Shown one piece after another: positions 1-6,149 of a stretch of DNA of 6,764 bases. A program made the translations under genes and the position numbers. The notes under the pieces are model-generated. The model was given only the letters and a program-made list of their open reading frames with translations. It was not told the origin of the DNA and did not search any database. The DNA is from Candidatus Zhuqueibacterota bacterium. GTDB lineage: Bacteria > SM23-31 > B21-G16. The stretch lies in contig QNDJ01000091.1 in the NCBI GenBank assembly GCA_003644825.1, positions 1 to 6,764 on the forward strand. The letters are read 5' to 3'. The stretch's first letter is position 1. The number at the start of each line of letters is the position of its first letter.

Positions 1-4
1 ACAT
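1..4 (-). CDS. start of a gene leaving the window (only ATG visible)
   Basis: Only the start codon (complement of bases 2-4) and one further base are inside the window, so nothing can be said about the product. The start is supported by a full AGGAGG ribosome binding site five bases upstream and by a TTGACA/TATATT promoter behind it. It has the same orientation as the efflux operon but its own promoter, so it is probably a separate transcription unit, although no clear terminator separates the two. Confidence 0.55.
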
Positions 5-9
5 TAAAA

Positions 10-15
10 CCTCCT
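10..15 (-). promoter_or_regulatory. ribosome binding site of the left-edge gene
   Basis: The minus strand reads AGGAGG, then TTTTA, then ATG. This is a consensus Shine-Dalgarno core at a 5-base spacing. Its last two G bases lie inside one arm (1-11) of an 11-bp inverted repeat, so pairing with the other arm (47-57) would cover part of the site and the start codon. Confidence 0.7.
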
Positions 16-38
16 ATGTTAATTTTTGAAATTTTAAC

Positions 39-67
39 AATATAATGGTTTTAATGTCCTTTGTCAA
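39..67 (-). promoter_or_regulatory. sigma-70-type promoter of the left-edge gene
   Basis: On the minus strand a perfect -35 box TTGACA (62-67) is followed by a 17-base spacer (45-61) and a -10 box TATATT (39-44), which matches 5 of 6 consensus bases. Transcription should start near position 32, giving a leader of about 28 bases before the ATG at 4-2. It lies in the gap after the PII-like gene and is the best promoter match I found in the window. One arm of an inverted repeat (47-57) fills most of the spacer, and a second palindrome half (34-39) abuts the -10 box, so a repressor site here is plausible but not shown. Confidence 0.75.
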
Positions 68-116
68 TTACAAGCTCAATTCAACTCAAAAGTCGGAAGA
101 ACCGTTTATATTTTAC

Positions 117-413
117 TCATTTTTCAACTATTTTTTCTAATTTCCAAGAATATGCTTTTATTCCTTCAAATTTTACATTTCTATTAAATTCTTCTATTCT
201 GTCAATGAGTATATCAATCTTTTTTTCCTGAATCGGAAATATAATACCTGAATTATATCCCGGGAAGATATGGGTGCCAAATCTGGGTCTTCCTGTTTTT
301 CCACTGTTATGTATCTGAGGCCATTTGGAAAATGAAAAAATCTCCATATCTTTTAACAATTTCATAATTTCTTCATCTATACTTTCTTTATATGATAAAA
401 ATACCATATACAT
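117..413 (-). CDS. PII-like, transporter-associated protein (PG0541-type)
   Basis: A 98-residue soluble protein with no signal peptide or membrane segment, so presumably cytoplasmic. I recognise the pattern of the small PII-like family typified by Porphyromonas gingivalis PG0541, which is found beside RND transporters. The signs are an N-terminal beta strand then S-I-D-E-E-I-M (11-17), S-K-W at 29-31, the signature G-T-H-I-F-P-G-Y-N at 46-54, a strand at 55-61, a helix at about 64-78 and E-G-I-K-A at 83-87. The order beta-alpha-beta-beta-alpha-beta fits a PII/CutA-like fold, with a short, charged loop (35-45) where true PII proteins have the long T-loop. It lacks the length (about 112) and the uridylylation loop of GlnB/GlnK. 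It lies 17 bases after the pump gene, with its own AAGGAG site (422-427) 8 bases from the ATG, which favours Met1 over Met3. Role inferred: sensing a small ligand or modulating the pump; ligand unknown. Confidence 0.75.
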   Translation of the reverse strand: MYMVFLSYKESIDEEIMKLLKDMEIFSFSKWPQIHNSGKTGRPRFGTHIFPGYNSGIIFPIQEKKIDILIDRIEEFNRNVKFEGIKAYSWKLEKIVEK

Positions 414-430
414 TGTTAACTCTCCTTATT

Positions 431-3400
431 TTAACTTTTTCTTTTTTCTTCCAGGACTGCATATAAAGTCGGAACGAAAATCAGAGTAACAATAGTAGAG
501 AAAAGCAATCCTCCTATAACAGAAATTGCCAGAGGAGACCATAACTCGGAACCCTCACCAGTGCTGAATACCAGAGGTAAAAGAGCAAAAATTGTGGTAA
601 AAGCCGTCATTAAAATCGGGCGAAGTCGCCTTGGTCCGGTAATCAGTATTGCATCTCTGCATTTTATTCCTCTTAACCTCAGGATATTTATATAATCTAC
701 AAGAACAATTGCATTATTTACCACAATTCCAACAAGCATTACCATACCAACATAGGACATAATGTTCAGAGTTTTTCCTGTGATAAAAAGTGCCCATATC
801 ACCCCGATAATTGCAAATGGTATTGAAAATAAAATTATAAAAGGACCTAAAAACGACTCAAATTGAGCAGCCATTATCATATAAACAAGAATTATACCTA
901 AAATTAAGGCTAAAAATAGATACGTGAATGCTTCCTGCTGGTCATCAGCGGTTCCCCCTATTTTTACGGATACACCTTCAGGAATGGGTGTTTTTGAAAG
1001 CTCTTTTCTGATATCAGATGTAACATCGCCTAATGCTCTTTTATATAAAGATGCACCTACTCTTACAATTCTTTCCTGGTTTTTTCTTTCCAGTGTAAGA
1101 GGACCTTCTCGTTCTACAATTCTTGCGAAGTTATTTAAAGGGATTTGTTTTCCCAGTGCAGAAGTAACAAAAACGTTGTTCAGGTCATTTAAGGTTTTCC
1201 TGTCTGCTTTTTTTAGCTGTATAAAAGTATCATATTCGTTCCCTGCTTCTCTGAACCTTGTAGCAACTTTTCCATAGAAATTTGTTCTTAATGTGCTGGA
1301 GATATTGTACATATTCAAACCCAGCGAAGAAGCTTTATCTCTATCTATTTCAATCCATAATTCCGGTCTTCCTTTCTCCCTGGAAATAGATATATCTTTC
1401 AAGCCTTTAATTTTTTCCATAATTTCTTTTACTTTTGCTGCAAAAGCGTCTGTTTTTACTATATCGTGTCCGTAGATTTCTATACTTATGGGTTTTTCAC
1501 CGCCAGACATTGATGAGAACATATCCTGTTGTGTAAAATCTATTTTTGCGACCCCGGGAATTTCAGAAATCTTTTTTCTGAGTTCCTCTGTAATTTCTGT
1601 TGAGGTTCTGTTTCTTTTATTTTTTTCAATAAGAGAAATACCAAACATTATTATGTTTATATCGTTTCTCTGTCCCATCATAGTACCCATTCCGGTTGTG
1701 CTTTCACCACATCTTGCATACATAATATCTCTTTCAGGAATATCTTTCTCCATAATATTTTCAATTCTGCTCATAACTTTATCTGTTTCTTCAATTCTTG
1801 TTCCTACCGGTAATTCTGCAGTTCCTGTTATCATACTTTCATCCATTGCTGGAGTAAACTCGGTATGAATAAATTTTAATAAGGATAAAGAAATAACAAA
1901 AAGTATCAGTCCTATTATTATTACTGCAAGTTTATGATTCAGGGCAAATTCTAATACTTTTCTATAGTTGTTTTCTAATTTACTGAACCAGTTTCTGGTA
2001 AAGTTTTGAAACTTCAATGATAACCATCTTCTGGACTTTTGTTCTTCAGGTTTTCTCATAAATTTTGATGAAAACATCGGTGTGAAGGTTAGAGCTGAAA
2101 ATAGTGAAGCCAGTAAAACTATTATTACCACATAAGCGAGCTCTCTGAACATGATTCCTGTAATACCTTTCACAAACATTATTGGTACAAATATCGCAAC
2201 GGTTGTAATCGTCGAAGCTGTTACTGCTAAACCCACTTCGCTTGACCCGAAAATTGAAGCCTCACTTTTTGATTCACCTTCTTCTGTGTAGTGCCTGTAT
2301 GTATTCTCGAAGATAACAATGGCTGCATCAATAACCATACCCAGTGCAATAGCAATCGCTGAAAGGGTCATTAAATTAATTGTATAACCACCAATAAATA
2401 AAAATATAAAAGCAATAATTAATGAGAATGGAATCGTAAGAGCCACAATTAAACTGTTTCTGAATTCGCCTATAAATAAAAATACAATTAGAATGACGAA
2501 AAGCAGTGCCCACCCTATGGTACTGACCAGATTGTTAATGGAACGCTTAATGAAATCGGAACTATCAAGGGCAAGATAAACTTCAACATCTACAGGAAGG
2601 TTTTTTTTGATTTCAGGCAATGCCTTTTTTATTCTCCTTGCAACGGTTACTGTATTTTCTCCAGATTGTTTTTGCACAATTACAATTAACCCGCTTCTTT
2701 TATTGATTCTTGTTCTGTGTTCAATATCTTTAAATGAATCTTCAACTGTAGCTATATCCTTGATATATACCGGAGAACCGTTATTCAACCCTACAAGAAC
2801 GTTATTAATCTCGTTGATGTCTTTGAATTCGCCTGGAACTCTGATAACATAATCTGTTTTGCCAACTTTAATGCCTCCTACTGTCTGGGTTATGTTTTCG
2901 GTGGCCAGAATTCCGGCTATCTGGTTTATCGAAAGATTATATGCTTCAAGGCGGTGTCTATCTATATTTACTTTAATTTCTCTCTGAAGCCCACCCATTA
3001 TCATTGTCATAGCTACGCCCTGTAATTTTCTTAGGTCGTTGCAGAACTTCTCATCGATTAAATCATATAGTTCTGGATAACTCTCTTCGGCAGTAATACC
3101 AAATACAATTACAGGCATCATTGAAGGGTCGAATTTCATTATCATAGGTCTTTCAGCATCTTCAGGTAAAAATCTTGTTGAAAAATCAACCATCTGTCTT
3201 ACATCATTTGCTGCTTCATCTAAATCCTTACCCCATTCAAACTGCAGTGTTATTGTGGATAAATTTTCCTGTGAAGTAGATAAAATATCTTTCAGACCTG
3301 TAATTGTGCTTAATCTTTCTTCCAGAATTTTTGTAACTCTTGTTTCTACATCTTCAGTTGATGCTCCATTGTATCTTGTTATTACACTTAATGTAGGGAA

Positions 3401-3523
3401 TTCAAGATTGGGCATTAAATCTATCGGGAGCTGGATATAAGAAACAATTCCAAGAATAAGTATCCCAACAAAAACCATAAATGTGAAAACAGGCCGTTTA
3501 ACTCCTAATTCGGGCAGTTTCAT
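431..3523 (-). CDS. RND efflux pump, inner-membrane permease (HAE1-like)
   Basis: A full-length (1030 aa) AcrB/MdtB-type RND transporter: a proton-driven trimer that moves substrates from the periplasm/inner membrane into the adaptor-TolC duct. The layout is canonical: TM1 at about 11-30; first porter half at about 40-325; TM2-TM6 at about 333-488; TM7 at about 532-550; second porter half at about 555-860; TM8-TM12 at about 866-1022. Family signatures are V-K-R-P-V-F near the start, L-P-I-D-L-M-P-N-L at 32-40, G-M-V-I-D-A-A-I-V in TM4 (395-403), N-N-A-I-V in TM10 (936-940) and R-P-I-L-M-T-A-F in TM11 (968-975). Of the AcrB relay D407/D408/K940, only D407 is kept (D399); the others are A400 and N936. 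The TM4 D-A-A also occurs in the metal exporter CusA, but TM10 is HAE-like. Methionines cluster at the pocket positions. The start overlaps the adaptor stop (ATGA). The substrate cannot be told from sequence. Confidence 0.95.
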   Translation of the reverse strand: MKLPELGVKRPVFTFMVFVGILILGIVSYIQLPIDLMPNLEFPTLSVITRYNGASTEDVETRVTKILEERLSTITGLKDILSTSQENLSTITLQFEWGKDLDEAANDVRQMVDFSTRFLPEDAERPMIMKFDPSMMPVIVFGITAEESYPELYDLIDEKFCNDLRKLQGVAMTMIMGGLQREIKVNIDRHRLEAYNLSINQIAGILATENITQTVGGIKVGKTDYVIRVPGEFKDINEINNVLVGLNNGSPVYIKDIATVEDSFKDIEHRTRINKRSGLIVIVQKQSGENTVTVARRIKKALPEIKKNLPVDVEVYLALDSSDFIKRSINNLVSTIGWALLFVILIVFLFIGEFRNSLIVALTIPFSLIIAFIFLFIGGYTINLMTLSAIAIALGMVIDAAIVIFENTYRHYTEEGESKSEASIFGSSEVGLAVTASTITTVAIFVPIMFVKGITGIMFRELAYVVIIVLLASLFSALTFTPMFSSKFMRKPEEQKSRRWLSLKFQNFTRNWFSKLENNYRKVLEFALNHKLAVIIIGLILFVISLSLLKFIHTEFTPAMDESMITGTAELPVGTRIEETDKVMSRIENIMEKDIPERDIMYARCGESTTGMGTMMGQRNDINIIMFGISLIEKNKRNRTSTEITEELRKKISEIPGVAKIDFTQQDMFSSMSGGEKPISIEIYGHDIVKTDAFAAKVKEIMEKIKGLKDISISREKGRPELWIEIDRDKASSLGLNMYNISSTLRTNFYGKVATRFREAGNEYDTFIQLKKADRKTLNDLNNVFVTSALGKQIPLNNFARIVEREGPLTLERKNQERIVRVGASLYKRALGDVTSDIRKELSKTPIPEGVSVKIGGTADDQQEAFTYLFLALILGIILVYMIMAAQFESFLGPFIILFSIPFAIIGVIWALFITGKTLNIMSYVGMVMLVGIVVNNAIVLVDYINILRLRGIKCRDAILITGPRRLRPILMTAFTTIFALLPLVFSTGEGSELWSPLAISVIGGLLFSTIVTLIFVPTLYAVLEEKRKS

Positions 3524-4623
3524 TTTTCATCACCTCCTTCGACTTTAACAACAGTTCCATCTTTTAGCATTTCCTTCCCAGTAATAACGACCTGTTCATT
3601 TTCTTTTAGTCCGTCAAGAACTTCAACAATACCATTGACTTCAAGACCTGTTTTAATGACCCTTTTTTCGGCAATATTGTTATTAATTACAAAAACGTGT
3701 ACATTATTCATAGATTTTATAGTGCAATCAACAGGTATGGTAATCACATTTTTGTGTTTTTTTACAATTATGTTAATCCTTGCAAACATTCCAGCCCTTA
3801 GCATCATATCTTCGTTTGGAACCTGAATTTCTATCATAAAAGTTCTTGAAAGAGGGTCAGCTGTTGGGTTTACTTTTGATATTTTCCCGAAAAATTCTTT
3901 ATCAGGATAAGAATCAACCCTGATTTTAGCATCAAGTCCAACCTTAATATCGGTGAAATCTTTCTCGGAAATGCTTGCAGTAATTTTTACCTTTGATAAA
4001 TCCATAACAGTTACAACACCTCTTCCACCTGGCATCATCGGATTAACCACTTCCTGTTCGTTGATGTATTTACCGGTAATGATTCCGTCAAATGGCGCCT
4101 TCATTTTTGAAACTTCGAGCTGGTATTTTGCAAGGTTAAGAGCAGCTTTTGCCTGCTTTAGTTGAGCTTCAGCAGCTTCATATCCTAACCTTGCTTTTTC
4201 ATATTGTTGTGGTGATACTGTTCCCTTTTTAAACAGGCTTTTTATCCTTTCCCAGTTTTTTGATGCATCGTCAAAATTTGACTGGGCTACCGCTAAACCT
4301 GCTTCTGCCTGCTGAAGACGTAGCTTTATTGACCGTGTATCAAGTTCTGCAAGTATCTGCCCTTTTTTAACAAAATCACCTTCTTCAACATATATCTTTT
4401 TTATTTTGCCTGATATATCAGGAACAACATTAACCATCTGTATCGGCTGGATGTTCCCTGTGAGCTTTAGCATTTTAGTTATATCATTCCGCTTAACATT
4501 GAAAACTACAACAGGAATGACATTCGAAGAAGTCGAATTTTCTTTGTTTTTATCCTGGGAACAACCAATTGTATAAATTATAAACAATAAAATTAATATT
4601 TTCACTGTCATCTTTTTTAACAT
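3520..4623 (-). CDS. RND periplasmic adaptor (membrane fusion) lipoprotein
   Basis: HlyD/AcrA-family adaptor of 367 aa that links the RND pump to TolC in the periplasm. The N-terminus is a lipoprotein signal: K-rich start, hydrophobic stretch 7-19, then T-I-G-C with Cys21 as the lipidated residue. It is followed by a charged, Ser/Asn-rich linker (22-34). Domains: first half of the lipoyl/barrel-sandwich (about 62-98, with P-D-I-S-G-K-I and E-E-G-D-F-V-K-K-G-Q); coiled-coil hairpin (about 99-172); second lipoyl half (about 173-212, with K-A-P-F-D-G-I-I); beta-barrel (about 213-288); membrane-proximal domain (about 289-362). The hairpin tip carries R126-x3-L130-x6-S137, the motif known to contact TolC. 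The frame is open upstream to an ATG at 4680, but that start has no ribosome binding site and would put 19 polar residues before the lipoprotein signal. The ATG at 4623 has an upstream GAGAGGGAT and a proper signal sequence. Its stop overlaps the pump start by four bases. Confidence 0.93.
   Translation of the reverse strand: MLKKMTVKILILLFIIYTIGCSQDKNKENSTSSNVIPVVVFNVKRNDITKMLKLTGNIQPIQMVNVVPDISGKIKKIYVEEGDFVKKGQILAELDTRSIKLRLQQAEAGLAVAQSNFDDASKNWERIKSLFKKGTVSPQQYEKARLGYEAAEAQLKQAKAALNLAKYQLEVSKMKAPFDGIITGKYINEQEVVNPMMPGGRGVVTVMDLSKVKITASISEKDFTDIKVGLDAKIRVDSYPDKEFFGKISKVNPTADPLSRTFMIEIQVPNEDMMLRAGMFARINIIVKKHKNVITIPVDCTIKSMNNVHVFVINNNIAEKRVIKTGLEVNGIVEVLDGLKENEQVVITGKEMLKDGTVVKVEGGDEK
3529..3539 (-). 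promoter_or_regulatory. ribosome binding site of the pump, inside the adaptor gene
   Basis: The minus strand reads AAGGAGGTGAT, a perfect 11-base complement to the usual bacterial 16S 3' tail. The GGAGG core (3533-3537) is 9 bases from the pump ATG (3523-3521). The same bases encode adaptor residues Glu362-Gly-Gly-Asp365, just before the adaptor stop. With the ATGA overlap this points to tight translational coupling with strong independent initiation of the pump. Confidence 0.85.
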
Positions 4624-4631
4624 TTTGACAT

Positions 4632-4640
4632 CCCTCTCTT
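4632..4640 (-). promoter_or_regulatory. ribosome binding site that decides the adaptor start
   Basis: The minus strand reads AAGAGAGGG, then ATGTCAAA, before the ATG at 4623-4621. The GAGG part (4633-4636) is 9 bases from the ATG. It is weaker than the GGAGG sites of the neighbouring genes but is the only one near any candidate adaptor start; nothing similar precedes the ATG at 4680. Confidence 0.6.
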
Positions 4641-4698
4641 TCTGTATTTTATCATAAATAGAGTTATGGTTAAAGTACATACATTGGTAATTTAAATT

Positions 4699-6081
4699 TT
4701 AGAACTTAACTTCTCCTGTCGATTTTTTTAAAGCAGCGAGAGCTACCTTATAATCAGCGAGGGCTGAAATATAATTAGTTCTTGCCTGAACTAGTAATGT
4801 ATTAGCATCCAGTAAGTTCGTATTTGTTGCCAGTCCCTCTTTAAACTTTTCATTGGTAACTCTATAATTTTCTTCAGCCTGTTTTACATTCAGCCTGCAC
4901 TTATCAATTTTTTCTTTTGCTTCTAACAGGGATAGATAACTCTGTGTTACTTCGAGGGTTATTCCATCTTCTAACTGTTTTTTAGTAATTTCTATCTGCT
5001 TCAATTGTTTTTTTGCCCTGGATACCTTCAAACTTGTTTCTCCCCAGTCAAACAGATTGAACTGGAATACCATAGAGACGGTCCATGTTCCATAAAAATC
5101 TCTGTTGTAGAACCTATCAGGCCGTCTGTAACCGTAGTCTGCGTTTAAAAATATGTTTGGAAAATACCCTGCTTTGCTTATATTAACAGCTTTCCTGCCT
5201 ATTTCTATATTAGCCTCAAAGGAATTAATTTCTGGCCTTTTACTGAAGGCAGTTTTTATCATTTTTTCGAGGTTAATTTCAGGCACAGGTTCTGCTTTGA
5301 GTTTATCAATAAATATTACATCCGTATCCAGGGGAATTCCCAGAACATTACAGAAAGCTATCTTTGCTAATTTAATGCCATTTTTTGCCTGTATTAATGC
5401 CAGTTCTGCATTGGAGAGCTGAACCTTTGTCATAAGAAGGTCATTCTCGGTTACCATTCCTACCTGATACATATTTTCTAAATCTTTCAGGTGTGAATTC
5501 ACCTGCTTAATTGCCTCTTCAGCAACTTTTTTAAACTCCTGGGCTTTAACAACGCTCCAGTATGCTTTTTCAACATCGTAAACCAGCTCGTTTTTTGATT
5601 TTTCGAAATTAACCTCTGCATTGTATGCTTTGAGCTCAGAGATTCTATAAGAGTTTCTCAAAGCACCTCCAGTATAAATCGGCTGCTGAACAGTAAATGC
5701 AGCCGCATAATTGTTTTCATCCCCTATTGTGATTTTTTTTGGCATTTCCTGTCCTGGTGGCAGTTGTCCACCTCCACCAAACTTCATAAAAGCTTTTGCA
5801 GGAAAAAATGGAGCATAATCCAGCCTTGTATAATTGAATACTGTTGAAATTTTTGGTAAAAAAGCTGTTCTGCTTATTCCAACACCATCATACTCTTCTT
5901 CGATTTTTGATTTTGCAAGCAGTAATTTTTTGCTCTTTTTCAATGCAATCTCTACACTTTCTTTCACAGTAAGGTTTAATGTTCCCGAACTAATTTTTTC
6001 CTGACCTATGACATTTTGAAAAGTAAAAAACAACAGTATTACTGATAAAATTATTAGATTATTTTTTAATTTAAAAATCAT
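4699..6081 (-). CDS. TolC-family outer-membrane efflux protein
   Basis: A 460-residue outer-membrane factor: a trimeric barrel plus long periplasmic alpha-tunnel forming the exit duct of the pump. It has a signal peptide (K-L-K-N-N, hydrophobic 9-22, likely cut after V-I-G at 24-26). The typical two-fold internal repeat is visible: A-F-L-P-K-I at 73-78 and G-Y-F-P-N-I at 305-310 begin the paired beta strands, and each is followed by a V-Q-Q-P-I-Y-T-G-G / F-Q-F-N-L-F-D-W-G strand end and a long helix (about 141-190 and 348-395). The helices are rich in A, E, K, L and Q, as expected for coiled coils. The last residues end in ...G-E-V-K-F with no C-terminal extension. The first extracellular loop (about 93-118) is long and rich in Gly, Pro, Lys and Met. 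The start is supported by AAGGAGG at 6087-6093, 5 bases upstream of the ATG. It is separated from the adaptor start by 75 bases without a visible terminator. Confidence 0.93.
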   Translation of the reverse strand: MIFKLKNNLIILSVILLFFTFQNVIGQEKISSGTLNLTVKESVEIALKKSKKLLLAKSKIEEEYDGVGISRTAFLPKISTVFNYTRLDYAPFFPAKAFMKFGGGGQLPPGQEMPKKITIGDENNYAAAFTVQQPIYTGGALRNSYRISELKAYNAEVNFEKSKNELVYDVEKAYWSVVKAQEFKKVAEEAIKQVNSHLKDLENMYQVGMVTENDLLMTKVQLSNAELALIQAKNGIKLAKIAFCNVLGIPLDTDVIFIDKLKAEPVPEINLEKMIKTAFSKRPEINSFEANIEIGRKAVNISKAGYFPNIFLNADYGYRRPDRFYNRDFYGTWTVSMVFQFNLFDWGETSLKVSRAKKQLKQIEITKKQLEDGITLEVTQSYLSLLEAKEKIDKCRLNVKQAEENYRVTNEKFKEGLATNTNLLDANTLLVQARTNYISALADYKVALAALKKSTGEVKF

Positions 6082-6149
6082 ACCTGCCTCCTTATTCTAT
6101 CAAGCTTTGAGTTATTGGGACGTTTAAGGTAATCATATTGACAAAAAAT

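Larger units (their letters stand above)
1..57. repeat. nested inverted repeat across promoter and start codon
   Basis: Bases 1-11 (acattaaaacc) and 47-57 (ggttttaatgt) are a perfect 11-bp inverted repeat with a 35-base interval. Inside it, 17-22 (tgttaa) and 34-39 (ttaaca) form a second perfect 6-bp inverted repeat with almost the same centre (28 versus 29). The outer arms coincide with the promoter spacer and with the ribosome binding site/start codon; the inner arms flank the predicted transcription start. It could be a protein-binding operator or an RNA hairpin in read-through transcripts. The repeat is seen directly; any function is inference. Confidence 0.6.

Noticed and set aside
92-106. 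Possible terminator hairpin after the PII-like gene (cggaagaaccg)
   Set aside because: The stem is only about 3 bp and no run of T follows on the minus strand. I see no convincing terminator in 68-116.
924-1868. Open frames on the plus strand opposite the pump gene
   Set aside because: They lie wholly antisense to a clearly coding RND gene, have no good ribosome binding sites and show no family features; they are by-products of the pump's codon composition. The same applies to plus-strand frames near 2607-2852, 3255-3440, 3635-4165 and 5153-5422.
431-3523. Assignment as a CusA-type heavy-metal pump
   Set aside because: The TM4 D-A-A and many methionines recall CusA, but TM10 (N-N-A-I-V) and the TM11 R-P-I-L-M-T motif are HAE-like, and the CusA TM10 glutamate is not evident. 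Metal export remains only a hypothesis.
4646-4673. Possible internal promoter before the adaptor gene (TTAACC, 16 bases, TAAAAT on the minus strand)
   Set aside because: The -35 match is only 4 of 6 and such boxes arise easily in AT-rich spacers; the leader would be very short. Not strong enough to list as a feature.
4624-4680. Longer adaptor start at the ATG at 4680
   Set aside because: No ribosome binding site precedes it, and the added residues are polar and would displace the lipoprotein signal from the N-terminus. The ATG at 4623 explains the sequence better.
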